A stretch of DNA of 64,000 nt from Suillus spraguei (taxonomy: Eukaryota > Basidiomycota > Agaricomycetes > Boletales > Suillaceae). This document shows positions 34,606-47,005 of the stretch, piece by piece; position 1 is the first letter of the stretch, and every line of letters begins with the position of its first letter. The notes beneath the pieces were generated by a model. It did no database searches. It saw only the letters and a program-made list of their open reading frames with translations, and had not been told where the DNA came from. Position numbers and translations under genes: made by a program. The stretch covers positions 123,935-187,934 of the forward strand of contig JABCPU010000097.1 in NCBI GenBank assembly GCA_016800925.1, read 5' to 3'.

Positions 34606-36454
34606 TCAAAGACTAAAAACACGCCTCTTGCCGCTCAGTACAACGTCAGGCCTAAAAGTCCGCTTGGCCATCTTGACTCTGTCTTCCGTGGCGCTGAACA
34701 ACTCTGGGAGCCAAGTCTTGACCTCAGTGAGATCCTCCCCGAGAAGCATCAGCGCAACGGCCTTGGAACTCAACCATGCATGTACCATGCCCTCACCGGA
34801 GTAGCCAGCCGCAATCCACTCACCCGGAGCAGCAGTGACAACCGACTCCAGCTTCTTCAAATTTAGATTTAGAGTAGAGGGTGCAGACGAAGCAGGAGGT
34901 GCCTTCCTGCCAGCCACATTAACGGGCACCTTTCCAACCCACGGCATCCCATCGACCGACTCACTCAATAAACCACTCCAAATTGCCTTCACTCTTCCCT
35001 CTGCCCATAAACCTACACCCACATCCTGTTCATCTGTGGAAGTGGTCGGTAAGGCCTCAGCACCCCAGCTCTCCGCTCCAAAATAGATTGGCATTGCACC
35101 ACCTACATGCGCTGCACTGTGCACGCCATACGTTGCATTAGTTCCACTATCCGTGCTCGACTCAAAGCCTGCGCCGAACATGAGTTCGTGCTCGCCTTCT
35201 GGGAGTTGCGTCAAGTAGTCGAAGCCCTTACGTGGACTATCAAAGAACACGAAGCTCCGCCCGCCACGTAGCGTGCTTGCATGAAGGTTACGGCCAGGAC
35301 GCTGTGCGGTCATGGTTTCCCGAATGGGAAGGATAGCTCCCTTAAGAGCGGGTAAGAGAGCAGGTGCGTACGCATTCGTGAGATGCACGACATGTGGGGC
35401 TGTAATTACCCCCGTGATGTGGTGAGTCTATAGAATGGGCAACTCGATGTGGGCTCATCTATTGATGTACAGGGTGCGCTGGTGTGAATCTCAAATCTAA
35501 GTCGCATTAGAGATCGTGAATGATTGCCATAATCAAAGTCAAAGACTTACTCTTTGGGGTAGTCGGTAAGAAGGCGGCTTAAAATCGACGTGACAAAGCG
35601 ATATGGATGTATAGCGCCAGCTCGTGTCGTAATACATCCCACAGCAAGTGGGGAAAGATGAAATTTCTACCACGCTGTCAGTCAGAAGTCACAATGCTAT
35701 CCCTCAACGTACCTCTTGAGCCACTAAGCCCTCATAACAGGTATATGAACCTGCATGTTCGCCCATATCACGCTGATACACTTGCAACTTTCGCTGCGCC
35801 TCTTTAAACGTAAGCTGATCGAAGTACACATCGACACCCTCGACGGCACGGCACTGTGTATATTCTGTGATACCTTCCTCTGCAGCAATGGCCAGAATCT
35901 CATCCAAGTGCGCCTTCCGGAAGCGTATCATCTTCTTTGCCATATTCTCGCCCACTCTTTTCTTGAGGTCTTCGTAGTCATGGTATGTAGCGGGAAAGAT
36001 ATGCCCCCCGTTTCTGGGTAAGACAGTAATATCGCATCAACGATCTAAGCGAAATGGGCGCTCATTGCTCACCTGCCAGTCGCCCCTGAGCACACATCTT
36101 GGGCTTCAAGCATGACGACATGAAGACAGTTTCCGCACTCAAGCAGAGTTCGCGCGAAAGAGGCGCCGGATATACCGGATCCAATAATAACTATCGTCAA
36201 TTATTCACCTGGCGACCTCCAAACAAGCACAGAGTTTACTCACCCACGTCTGCATGGGATGGCAAATTTTCCTGTGGCCGGGGTTCTGCAATTGGGGTTG
36301 CAGGAATCATCCAAAAAGAAGTTGTTGGCTCCGCTATAGGTAGACCATCTAGAACGCCACTCCCTATATCCTTCTCAGCAGACAAACTGCGAGAGACTTG
36401 AAAAGGCTGTCTGGAACGGGAGACAAAGTTGCCCATAAGATACCGTCGTGTCAC
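34606..36454 (-). CDS. FAD-dependent oxidoreductase, DAO family
   Basis: This flavoenzyme has the D-amino-acid-oxidase/glycine-oxidase fold (DAO superfamily). The start is MTRRYLMGNFV at 36452-36454, or the inner Met at 36436. After an intron, the dinucleotide-binding motif VIIGSGISGASFARTLLE lies near 36120-36190, followed by CSGATGR and NGGHIFPATYHDYEDL, the usual flavin-contact region. The middle exon reads TRAGAIHPYRFVTSILSRL (near 35570-35640). The C-terminal exon (34606-35388) has RGGRSFVFFDSPRKGFDYL, SVDGMPWVGKVPVN and AAGYSGEGMVHAWLSSKAV, the closing flavin-binding segment. The substrate cannot be told from sequence. Comparable fungal proteins oxidise amines or amino acids. No break was seen. 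Confidence 0.85.
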
Positions 36455-37405
36455 TAGGTGATGGAGAGAGTTGGAAGCGAGAGATTATTAAAGAGCGAAT
36501 AAAGGCACCCATACTCGCGATAACGCGGGGCTAACCAAATGAGAAAGTGCCACATTCTTGGACAGCCCCTAGTCGACTGGTTCGAACACGTTACGAAACG
36601 TGAGGAAATCAGGGCCCTTATCTCATCACCCGTGCGCACAAGCACCTCAACCAGAGGCAGTTTTGCCACATCATGTGGGCACAGCTACCATCGCAAATTT
36701 GCAAACCTATCCTGAGAAAATTCAGGGTGAAGCATGAGTACTAAGGCCAGATACGCCCTGTCTCATGACATGAGAATAGCACAAGTATGTTGCATGTCAA
36801 CCATTTCGTTTCACTCGTGTCCGGAATTAGAACACATGCTACACGATGGCATCGTCAATTGTGTGTGTGCTGAAGATTGAGAAGAATCTGAGTAAAAGCA
36901 GAAACGCAGCTAGTCAATTGGGACGATGCAACCAAATCTTATTACTAGAATAGTGCATCTACGGTATCATACCAGGAAACCCTAGATTCGCAGCAGTTTG
37001 AGCCATAATTAACTCACTGAGTCTTGTTGACATAAATATATGTGATGTGGAGTGTGTCCGCAATGAATTAATGATATATGTTACTTCCGCATCGAGTTTT
37101 CATTGCGGGTCTAGCCGACTGGGTCGGACTTCCAAACGGACGCTTATGGGCGTATCCACGCGCTTTCGACGAGAACTCAAGTTGAGGAAATGCCTCCCTT
37201 TTGAATTGCACAGATAGCGATGTCAATGAAGCTCCTCACCTGGCAGACGCAGAAGGTGTGAGGCTTGCATTTGCAGAGGATAGGAACGTATCGGGAACTA
37301 GGATCAATGCATCTGTTGTAAAGTCTTTACATACGTAGAACAGTCCGGGAGCTAATTTTCATATGTTAGTTGCCGTGAATTGGTGTGAGACGAGCCCGTA
37401 CTTGA
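36455..37405. other. Intergenic region before ankyrin-like gene
   Basis: No gene is supported. It contains the promoters of the divergent oxidoreductase (-) and ankyrin-like (+) genes. It is AT-rich near 36950-37080. Confidence 0.4.
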
Positions 37406-38722
37406 ATGAGAGCCATGCCCTACCCGTTTTTTTGTCGAGAGTGGCCGTTGTCTCCTATTTGTTCCTCTACGGTGGCCACTATAGCTTTCAATGACAGCGA
37501 GTCCAGCGTCTCCGATCCACCTCCCTCGTATGATAGTGCATTTTATGCGTCTGTAACAGCAGATTCCATCCAGCGCAAACCATCTGTATTTTCATTCTTA
37601 CGATCCAAGCAAAAATATCCCCGTGCCGTCCTATCTCGTATCCATGAAATTGTCTCCTCTCCCAATTTCACCCTTGCCCCTGTTGCACCAATTGTCAAAG
37701 CCTGTGCTGCTGCCCTCCCAGCAGCAGTGTTCTCCATGCTCCTTCAAACACACAATATCGAGAATCACACGGCACTGTATTGGGCAATTGTAAACAACCG
37801 GCGAGAAGCCCTTCTGGAGCTTATTAAATTCATTCCCGAATTTTCGCCTGCTTGCTCTTCCGACTTGCGTCTTGCATGCATGATAGTCAATGACCACGAT
37901 TTGTTCATGCTACTGAATTTGGGGGACAATGTTAATCGTAAGTGCGGATACATAATATCCCGAGAGATTATATAATTCACCGCATGCTATCAGCCGATGA
38001 TAGGTCTTCGAGACGCATGCTGGGTTGTCCACGAGATGATGTTCAAGTCCATGAAGGGGGTGGTATTGACAAAAGTTACTTTGTTGTTTATTTTTTCTTC
38101 AGGATGTTCCAGAAACGTCTGCGTATTGCACAAGAATTGGGAGTAGAATTCGTTGCCCGGGGTATGTGTTCCGTAATTTTGGTCTGTTCCTCATGCTTAT
38201 GTGAACACCTTATTCCCTGGAGGACGTGTATGGGTATTGCAATTTCATATGGGGAAGAAAGGGAAATGGCACATCGCATATGGTCTTTCTGAACATAGTT
38301 TCCCAGTGCATCCATTGCATGCCGAAGTTCAGATTAAGGCCAACAAACCGTCATCTGGCTCCGACATCCCAAAACATCTGCGCCTACATAGTTTGCCATC
38401 GTATGCGTCGTACCAACTCGTACCCGAGGAGTAGGTCTATTGTTCCCATTCATTCGAGGCTAAGGCATACTTAAGTGTACTGTTACTCATATATGGCACT
38501 CTTTTCTCTGGCTAATGCACAGATCATTTCGTTACTGTAAGGATGAGCGAAACATGTATGATTATCATTGGGAGTTGGATGATTGGCCAATGGACAAGTA
38601 AGTGTTCTTCCTTAATCTTCCTAGTGCCATTTATTCAAATCGTCGTGATTTTCTTTAGCAGTACTGTTTATGTAGACTGCAATGGCACCCTAATTGCAGG
38701 GCTCAGAATAACAATAAAATAA
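37406..38722 (+). CDS. Ankyrin-like agaricomycete protein, unknown function
   Basis: Exon 1 reads VSDPPPSYDSAFYAS (a PPxY motif), then KYPRAVLSRIHEIVSSPNF and an ankyrin-like helical pair HTALYWAIVNNRREALLEL. After an intron (37938-38003) comes LRDACWVVHEMMFKSMKG, then FQKRLRIAQELGVEFVARG, RVWVLQFHMGKKGKWHIAY and SEHSFPVHPLHAEV. The last two exons give ERNMYDYHWELDDWPMDN and STVYVDCNGTLIAGL, ending at the TAA 38720-38722. This architecture is one I associate with a lineage-expanded mushroom family without known function. The join between MKG and FQKRL is one base out with the visible splice sites (about 38058-38102), so either an unusual site or a frameshift is present. The start at 37406 could be 37415. 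Confidence 0.6.
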
Positions 38723-40777
38723 TGCTACCCTGGTCAGGTCAGTTAACCCATTTTTGATGAGGAACAACATCACAATTCTTGTCACGAAGTATTGCTGGAC
38801 TTGCCCTCTGGCTGAGGACGATGGCGGCAGGAGGATGGTGGGAAGGATAAAGAAGCGCGACAGTTAGGAAGAAGAAAGGGGGATTAAAAACCTTGGAGGT
38901 TATATGTGGCTTACACAAGTGGGGAATCTCGAAGGTAGTCATCTGTTGTTAGTATTCCAGGCTTACTTTGCATGTGTATCAAGAGTATTGTCCAAGTCGC
39001 TCGCTCAGAACTTAGGTCATGAAAGCGTTATTCGATACCGCAACATGCTTCTACTGGTATCCGAGGTAGGATAGAGAGTCATGACCTATATATCCATGAA
39101 TATGAGCACCCACTATCACTTCACACCCTCTGTCAGTAAGTAGTGCGCGTTAAGAAGGACGTCTTCCCATAACAATTTCTCAGAATTCACAATAGCAACG
39201 ATTTAGATATAGTACGCAAAAGTTTGTCCGTTAATTTGGCATACTAGTAATCTTATTTACTGTCTGTGTTCTCCACCAAAAACCTCGCCTGGAGTTTCCA
39301 GTTCTCTGATGTGCCATTGCACTAGGCCATCAATAAACCAACGACGAACATATTAAAATCATTATTTTACTCTCTTCATGACGGCAGCCCAATCATCCAC
39401 CGCGCGCACCGCTGGATCCTTAACGACCAACACTCCACCCTCCGATACCACTCGAGCTCCCTCCTGCCATCCAAAACAACACTCAAAGCCTAAGTCCAAG
39501 AACGATCAGCTTCTCCACTCTCACATCCCCCACACTGCGCGCGAACTCATTCTCGGGATCGTATGCATCCACTTCCGTTATTGTGACAAGATCAACAGAC
39601 GAGATGCGCACCCTTTCCCCCCAGGCTTCCTTTCATACTCTCCGCACCAAAAACACGCCAAATAACATTCACCCTCCCATACCCATACGTCTCGCCATCA
39701 CCGAGATACGCCTCCCCGTGCCCATTTTGGAAGTATCAAGCGCGATGCGGAGGATGAATGGATTGTATTTCATCAGTGGCGAAAAACGGGACGGGCATTC
39801 GCGTGTGAAAATGATAGATAGAACCTCCGTAGATGAAGAGGGGGATTTTGTCAAGGTTTGCAGGAAGGGTTATATGTTAGTGTTGGGGTGGTGGGCGTAG
39901 TCGAAGTAGTCGTAGTATACCTAGGTTGTTGAGCGTGTGTGAGTTTCAGGGTATACGGAACAATGAAAGAGCCCAGGAACGAGCCTAATCCTCGGCAATA
40001 TACACAGAAACCTTCTTTACCCCTTCTGTGTCACAGGCTTAACAAGTAACCCCGACGATCCAACATAATACTGATCATCAGTCCCAAACCCAGCTTCGTC
40101 CTCGGGGAACATCACACATTGAGGCCTGCGCATTCACACACACATCAATAACACCTTTGAAGAAAAACATACCGGAGAACAAGGAACGCCGTTCCTACTC
40201 ATGCCCCTAAGCGCAGGATACCATACAGGAAGCATTGAATACCATCGAATACCTCAACATGGGGTCTGACTCGGAGAACCGCAAGACATACAACAGATTA
40301 TTTTACGCCTGTACCAACTCGTTATCCGCTCCATTGTCGTTGAGGATTCCAAAGCGGTAGTCAAAAGCAACTGAAATCCACAAACATAAATTCAATAACC
40401 TATGAGACAAATTGTGAGTTCACACCTTCGCCAATCGTGTAAGGTCATTCTAGACAGAGTCTTGTCGACATTCATTGGACATTTATCAGACTTTTCTCCT
40501 GATTGAATCATGTCTTTCCACTACTGTGAGAGCTAAATAAAAACATAAGCGGTCAGGTTTCCGTGAAAGGCGACTTCTTGGAAGCACCCGTCACACTTGC
40601 TTCCATTCGGTCACATCAGTTACTTCTGCCGAATGGCGAAGTTGAGCAGCACCAAAAGCAGGATTTATGATCTTTCTGTGCCTTTGATTATCGATGGCTG
40701 AAAGATATGAGCTGTGTATTAAGACAGTGAAGGTAAAAAAAACACACCATCAGCAGTCAAAATGTTCTCTCTCCTGT
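38723..40777. other. Gene-poor stretch with weak ORFs
   Basis: Two overlapping plus-strand frames (39378-39665 and 39583-39900) have no recognised domain; the second includes RMNGLYFISGEKRDGHSR, which looks coding, so a small decayed gene is possible. The remainder shows no coding pattern, RNA gene or clear repeat. Confidence 0.3.
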
Positions 40778-41460
40778 TGTCATATACCATACTTCTAATC
40801 TCAGATCCGATCATATCCGTCCAGATCCGATCGTTTCCATATCCGTCCGGTCCACAGATCCTGTCCGGACCACCCTCCCGAATGTACTCACTTCTCGCAC
40901 CTTAACTCCCTGGTGAACATCTGCGTCTATCTCCTTTCGTCATTTCTCCTACTACCGGTACTCCGGCTGTTTATATTTCCGTCCTGTGTTACTGATCCGT
41001 TTCCTGTGTTCATTTCCGATTCATGCTTATTGATCCGCTGTGCAATAACTAATAGACTTCCGTTACACTTCGTACATAGCCTCGGTCCCGGACTTGCTAA
41101 TTATCCGTCTTAGAAACTTACTGTATATAAACCACTTGTAGATCTCAGTAGAACCTTAGTTCGAATATCATCTTAGATTCTACTCATTCTGCCTCCTCCG
41201 GACTTAAGCCACTCTCCGCTTTAAGTCACCTTCCGAGACTTAGGATTGACTCCTATAGTCTATACCTCCGACTCTATCTTCGGATAGTCCATCTCCGTTA
41301 GTTTCTAGTTAGGAACTCGTTCCGAAACTAGCCTTAATCTCTGTCCTCTCCTTACGTTCCGAATTACCTTCGGACGTGTTATATCCGACACCTTCGGACA
41401 CCCGGATCCGTCGCGCAACCCCTTCCGGGTCTTCGGACGAATAACTCCTCCCTGAAATAA
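40778..41460 (+). repeat. Probable LTR remnant, TCCG-rich
   Basis: This stretch is pyrimidine-rich with many scattered TCCGGA/TCCGAT/CCTTCGGA motifs. It has a TATA-like box CTGTATATAAACC (about 41120-41132) followed by GATCTCAGTAGAACC, the layout of a retroelement promoter. Neither terminus nor a target duplication could be fixed, and no coding partner of this family is in the window. It is called an LTR only by its composition and promoter layout. Confidence 0.3.
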
Positions 41461-42345
41461 GGGGCATTACTCGAGAAAGGGGCACAGTGTACGAACTGAG
41501 GCCAAAGCCCTTCGGATCTCTCTACCCTTGAGTACAGTCTTAACACCTGTGAAGAGAAGCGTCGTTTCAACGACAAGAGTTCTCTTTGAAAACCTGTAAC
41601 CAGACATATGAAAGACATATTGCAGAGCACAGGGGCCAGTGGTCCAGGCAGAGAACTTCCTCCTGAGGCTGGTGAGTGGTGGAATGTGGGAGGATTTGGT
41701 GACCTTACCTGCAAACATCCTTTAGTCATCCAAGTTGGACCGTATCCGACCCTCACTAAACTCTTGTATGGTTCCCCAAGACGATACAGTTCTTGGCACT
41801 GTGCATGTGCACAGAAAATGCGTGGGAATGTACCATTGCACTAACATTTCATGTTCAGAGTTTCCGAAGAAGCTGCTGACGTTAGGTGTCACAGTGACTG
41901 AGTTAATGATTAAAAATGAGGGGAAGGAAAGGGAGGAAGGTCTTACACCCGGCAAAGGGCATCCCTCCGACTCCATTCACAAGCACCATATAAATCCCCA
42001 TAGCTATATGCTCCCACGTACCAAGATTATCGCCCGTCCATATCATCCTGAAATGCAGAGAACCAGCATAAAATGCACAGGTGAGGATGAATGAGTGTTA
42101 TGGGGAGTCTGTGAGCGCTTCCATTGCCTGGAATGGCTTGCCTATAGGGATTAGTATTGTACGCTTGACTGACAAACTCAGAAAGAAGATGTATGAATTT
42201 GAAATAAGAGCAGGAATTCTACTAATTGAATTGGTATCCTGGGATGCCAACCTGATCATGGTGCGTTGGAGTTCATTTTAACTCTTTCGACCAAGAACCA
42301 ACACCATCTCCAAAACCCTCATGTCCAATGTCCTCTGGACTACAG
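41461..42345. other. Unclassified accessory DNA
   Basis: Short frames only on both strands. One plus-strand frame (41735-42094) contains CSEFPKKLLTLGVTVTELM but has no recognised homologue. It may be upstream exons of the gene fragment that follows. Confidence 0.25.
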
Positions 42346-43009
42346 ACAACACTAGATATGAGATTGACAGATCACAGTCAAACATTGGATCACCAAGTGG
42401 ACGACAGAAACCCCAGCGGAAGATCTGGAGAAGCAGTCGATCCATTTTGGGGTCTCATGAATGAGAGTGAGTGGTGGTTTATAACTCGAAGTGCTTGCCA
42501 CTGCTGACACAAATCAGCCTGTCTCCCAATCATGGGAACAACCTGGGATGACCTGGAAGTGGTAACACAAGCCCCTGACAACAACGAGTTCAAGCAGTTG
42601 GGAGTACGTCTTACCTCATGCCTCCTCATGATAACTACTGGATGTGCAGCTGGATCAGTCATAACAGTGTTAGCTACCTCCGGATGGGATGGCACCATGA
42701 TGAGGTGGAACACAAACACCACATCTAGGATTTTAGTAGCATTGGTGTTTTTCATTTTCTATGGTGCGCACCCTGTGAAATCTTATATTTTTGTTTTTTA
42801 TGTCCAATTTAGGTATCATCAGTGGGGCCATGAATTACATCCATATTCAAGATCTCTTTGCTTCCCATCCTGTCATCAGGGTAAGTAAAATCACTTATTA
42901 CAGCAATCTTTACTAAATCTGACCACCCCTACAGTGCCTCAGGGGGTAAGTAAAATTACTTATTACAACAATCTTTACCTAAGTACCCTACAGGATCTCT
43001 CACAATTGA
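42346..43009 (+). CDS. Unrecognised multi-exon membrane protein fragment
   Basis: Splicing short GT-AG introns gives a continuous plus-strand frame: LDHQVDDRNPSGRSGEAVD and PFWGLMNE, an intron at about 42468-42518, then TCLPIMGTTWDDLEVVTQAP. Hydrophobic segments SCLLMITTGCAAGSVITVLA and ILVALVFFIFYGIISGA follow, then YIHIQDLFASHPVIR. Next come two near-identical introns (42881-42934 and 42946-42993) around an 11-nt exon, and a stop at 43007-43009. The N-terminus is not found and the tail is very short after the paired introns. The protein family is not recognised. It abuts the Copia 3' end and may be a host gene damaged by insertions. Confidence 0.35.
42881..42993 (+). repeat. Tandem pair of near-identical introns
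   Basis: Two copies of an intron-like unit (54 and 48 nt) both start GTAAGTAAAAT and end CCCTACAG, with the same middle (ACTTATTACARCAATCTTTAC). They are separated by TGCCTCAGGGG. Each has a complete donor, a branch-like CTAA and an acceptor. Confidence 0.6.
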
Positions 43010-43710
43010 AGAAGATGGTGTACTTTTTCATGGCACAGGTGCTTACTTACCTATATTGCTTGCGGCCTTGCTGGTGTCCTCACCATTTTGGACTTCTTTT
43101 TGGCACTATGGTACACTATACCTGGCTACCCTACTTGACTGTATTGTTTTTATCACACTTATTAGTTCTTCTACCTTATAGTTCAATGTTCCAACATTTA
43201 GCACTGCATGTTAACAGGTTTCGTTTTTTGTTGCAGTATATCTACATGTATAAAGCATGAGTTACTGCCAGCCTTGGGGCGCAATTGTGTCTACTCTGGG
43301 ATTATGAGATGATAAGGTGGGGAGCGGATGCGCTAGATAACAGGTAAATCTCAGTCTCTTGAAAAGAACTCATATTGATGGTTAAAGTACCTAGATAACA
43401 GGTAACTAAAACCTCGTTAGCCAGGGCAAAAACGGCAACTGGTGACTAGGTACTTACATCTCAGTCTCTTGAAAAGAACTGAGATGTTTTTGCGCTTGAG
43501 TGCCTACTATAAGGTGAGTGGAATAGCAACAATAATAAAACTAATCAAATGGCATATTGCACAGTGTAACGACGTCGTCACCTGGCACACGCTATTGGCC
43601 ATTCTGGCCTTGCGCTCAGACCACTCTTCTTACTCTTCTCACTTGTACCTATCTCGGATCCTTCGATTCCAACACTCCCCCTCAAGTGCAAGCCAGGCTC
43701 ATCTGTGTCC

Positions 43711-46700
43711 TCAACTTTTGAAGGTCAGGGTGGGGTAAAGCCTTGGTGAAGGCATCGGCCACATTCTTGTCCGTGGGACAATAGAGGAGATTGAACGTTC
43801 TGTTCCTGATGTGGGAACAAACAAAGTGGTACCAGAGGTTGATGTGTTTGGTGGTGATTGGAACTTCCCAGTACTCGCTAACGCAATAGTGGCCTGGTTA
43901 TCGCAGAATATGGGGGTAGGAAGGGATGGCGCATTGTAGAGTTCACCAATGGGAAGCTGGAGGCACAGTACCTCCCAAGCTACACTGGTAAGTGCAATGT
44001 ACTCAGCCTCTGCCATGGATAAAGCAATTAATGGCTGCTTCCTCGCACTCCAGGCTACTGGTCCTCCATTCAGTAGAACAATATAGCCAGACATCGAGTG
44101 CTGGTGGGGCTGGGACACCCAGTCTGCATCCACAAAGGCCTCTATACCCTCATCCGTCGTGCTGAGGGTGAGCTCAATCTCTGCTGACCCTTTTAGGTAT
44201 CAGAGTGCGCATTTGGCTGCTTCCCAGTGAATTCTTCCTGGGTTCTGCATAAACTGTGAAAGGGTGGCCACAGCGAAGGCTAGATCAGGCTGTGTGCTCA
44301 TGGCAGCATACATTAGCGACCCGATAGCTCGCTGATAAGGTACATCACTCATGACCTGTGTTTCTGCGAGGGTGCTAGGGCACTGATCCTGTCAGAATTC
44401 CAAATACAAATAATTACTCTTTTCTCAATTTCCCTAAAGCGTCTAAACCCAGCGCTAAGACAAACCCAAATCCTATCAAATCCCCATATCGCTTCTATAA
44501 CCGAACTTCCTGATGAAGATGAAGAGATCTTTTATGATGCTATCAGATAAGATAAGATAAGATAGTATCACGTGATCTTAGAACCTTCTAGAATATGATA
44601 TCATAACAATGTCACAACTATCACATGTACAATTCTGTTTCTATTTTATGATTGGCTAGTAGTTTCAAACTCAGTTTACATCTCAGTTTCAATATGTGTA
44701 TATAGTTAGCTAGTTTCGCTGTAGTAGTTCTTTAGTTCAAACCTCTTGTATCTACAACTGTAGCAATCCAAGACGTCCTTGCTCCTCTCTCTTCTTGTGA
44801 TAACCTTAGTTTGAGTCCTAGTCTCTGCCTTTGCGTTAATTCGTTTGTGGGTTGTGACAGATCCACAGATAACATAGTGCCTGGTTTCATGGGGGTTTGG
44901 GCACTCTTTGCTTCAGTGAGGTAAAACCTCTCGACTATGGTATCGACATATGCTTTCTGTGATAGGGTTAAGGTGCATGCAGTTTGGTTGCATGTTACCT
45001 TCAGTCCTAACAGCCAGTTTAACTCCCCTAGGTCCGATATTACAAAGAAGTCGAGGAGTTGTGCCTTAAAGCGGTGGATGTGGGAGATATGGTTGGCGGT
45101 GACGGCCATGTCATCTACAGACATGGTGATGACGACATGCTCATTGGGCCCTCGCTTGAAGGAGACGGCCTGGTCTACCTTCAAGCAGGTAAACTTGAGC
45201 TTTTCAAAAACTCCTGCCAGCTCTTCCGCCCACTCAAAACTGGCCTGTTTCAGGCCAGGTAAGCTCCATTTTAACTTCAATACCTTTCCTTGCTGACTAT
45301 CCTTCAGATATCTGGGCAGTGGCCTCATATAGATCTCTTCCTGGATGGTAGCATAGAGGTAAGCGCTTTTGATGTCGACCTGGTGGATTTCCCAGTCCTT
45401 CTTGGCTGCCATCATCAGGACCATCCTGATGGTACTCATATTTGCAGTTGGGGTGAAGGTGTCAAAGTAGTCGATGCCATATTGCTGCCTCTGACCATTT
45501 GCAACTAGGCGGGCATGGAGCTTAAGTTTCTCACCATCTGGGCCTCGCTTCATTGCCAGGACAAAATGGCAGGGGATGACATTAGCTCCTTGGGGTAAGT
45601 CTGTTACCTCCCATGTGCCGAGTTTCTCTAACTGACTGATCTCATAGTCAACTGCCTCCTTCCATTCAACCCCATCTGGGCCATTCAATGCCTGCCGCAA
45701 GGTAGGCTCTGGCTCGGCAGCAGCCAGGGCACGTTCTAGGTGGGTTACCTCATCCAGGAGGTCCAATTCTGATGCCTCCAGCAGGGACTCTATGGCAACT
45801 GTCACCGTCTGGCCACTCTGAAGTCTGGTATAGTAACCTGGGGCTGGCCTACTGAGCATTACTCTCAGCTCTGGAGTAGGGATGGAGGATGGTGACACTG
45901 GGATGTGCTGAATGGTAGGTGCGTTGCCAGCTTCAATAACTGCAACATTGTTGTTGCTGTTATTGTTGCTGTTACTGTTCGGGGTGGTGTTGGACTCCCC
46001 CTCGTTCAGTACATCTTGGGCAACAGTCACCTCAGTAGGAACAAAGGTCACGTTCCATTCCACTGACACCCTCCATTTCTCTGGCCAGTAGATACAGTAA
46101 CCCTTGCTCTCTGCATCCACCCCCATGAAAACCCCTTCCTCTGCTCGTGGCTCAAGTTTCCCAGTGTCCAAGAGGTGGACATAGGCGGCGCATTTAAATT
46201 CGCGTGCCTGTGCAAGGCTGGGCTTTGCCTTTTGGACAAGTTCATAGGGCATGGTACCTGGTGTTGCTCTAGATGGTAGGCGATTCTTCAACCAGGTAGC
46301 ATAACTGACGGCCTCTGCCCAGAGGAACTTCAGGAGGTCCTTGGCGATAAGCATTGCCCTTCCGTGCTCTACCAGAGTCCGATTTAGGCACTCGGCTACA
46401 CCATTCTGCTGAGGTGAGTCGTGTACAGTCAACTGACGCTCTATACCATGCTGAGATAGGTAGGTGTCAAACTCTGCACTCAGGTACTCTCCCGCGATCA
46501 GATCAGACCCTCCATAGGCGTACTCCTGGCGATTGACAAGAAAGCCAGGCCTCATAGGCCTTAAAGGCAGTAAGTGCTTCGCTCTTGAGTCTCAAGAACT
46601 GAAGCCTCATTTGGTGACTGTAGTCATCCGTAAAGCTGATGTAGTAGAGACATCTGCCAAGGCTCGTGGTCTGCGCTGGACCCCAGAGGTCTGTATGGAC

Positions 46701-46985
46701 TAGTTCCCCATAGGTAAGCGCTCTGCTGTCTGTCTCTGTGGGAAATGGCCTTTTTGCTGACTTCGCCTTTACGCAGGCATCGCAAAATTCAGGTTTCAAG
46801 TCGGCATCAAGTTCAATGCCTGTGACCAGTCCTTTTCTCACAGCATCCATGGCCGCTGGTTGGGACACATGGCCCAAGACTTTGTGCAATTCATTGATGG
46901 TGAGCTTGGACTTCGCTATGTGTGCATGATGCATCTGACGTGTGGCAATGACACTATATAGGCCTTCGACTTGGGGGATTTCAGC
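43711..46985 (-). pseudogene. Copia Pol: integrase, reverse transcriptase, RNase H (broken)
   Basis: From high to low coordinate the frame reads the pre-integrase zinc region (HKVLGHVSQPAAMDAV, CDACVKAKS), the integrase core (VHTDLWGP, FTDDYSHQMRLQFL, DSPQQNGVAECLNRTL) and the reverse transcriptase (KEAVDYEISQLEKLGTW, QVDIKSAYLYATIQEEIYMR, GLKQASFEWAEEL, MSVDDMAVTAN). The solo LTR follows, then TPDLAF-type [12 protein letters not shown] and the RNase H (DADWVSQPHQHSMSGYIV, EAEYIALT). The defects are a 1-nt frame change near 46540, a TGA at 44200-44202 where YLKG is normally preceded by Arg, and the LTR insertion. The 607-codon frame 44732-46555 is otherwise well kept, which suggests moderate age. 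Confidence 0.85.
44390..44859 (+). mobile_element. Solo LTR of the Gypsy family, in Copia
   Basis: This is a 470-bp sequence starting TGTCAGAATTCC and ending GGGTTGTGACA. It is flanked on both sides by the 5-bp duplication GATCC (44385-44389 and 44860-44864). It is closely similar along its whole length to the Gypsy 5' LTR at 47006-47481, with small indels and substitutions. Removing it together with one GATCC restores the Copia frame [14 protein letters not shown]. It marks a past insertion followed by LTR-LTR recombination. Confidence 0.88.
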
Positions 46986-47005
46986 AATGACTCGTCATTT
47001 GGGTC

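Larger units (their letters stand above)
43340..47005 (-). mobile_element. Copia (Ty1-type) retrotransposon, 5' truncated
   Basis: This element reads on the minus strand. Its 3' LTR starts at 43674 (TGTTGG) just after the polypurine tract GAGGGGGAG, the classic Copia junction; the LTR's outer end, around 43340, is not fixed. Inside the LTR an AT-CTCAGTCTCTTGAAAAGAAC unit occurs twice (near 43348 and 43461). The gag and protease regions are missing: at 47005/47006 the element is cut by the LTR of a Gypsy element. A solo LTR (44390-44859) interrupts the reverse transcriptase/RNase H junction. The element is therefore dead and older than both insertions. Confidence 0.8.

Noticed and set aside
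36560..36610. GGTTCGAAC box resembling a tRNA B box
   Set aside because: No cloverleaf could be folded around it and the A box is missing.
41379..41756. 125-codon minus-strand ORF after the LTR-like region
   Set aside because: No domain and composition typical of chance reading; no matching splice signals.
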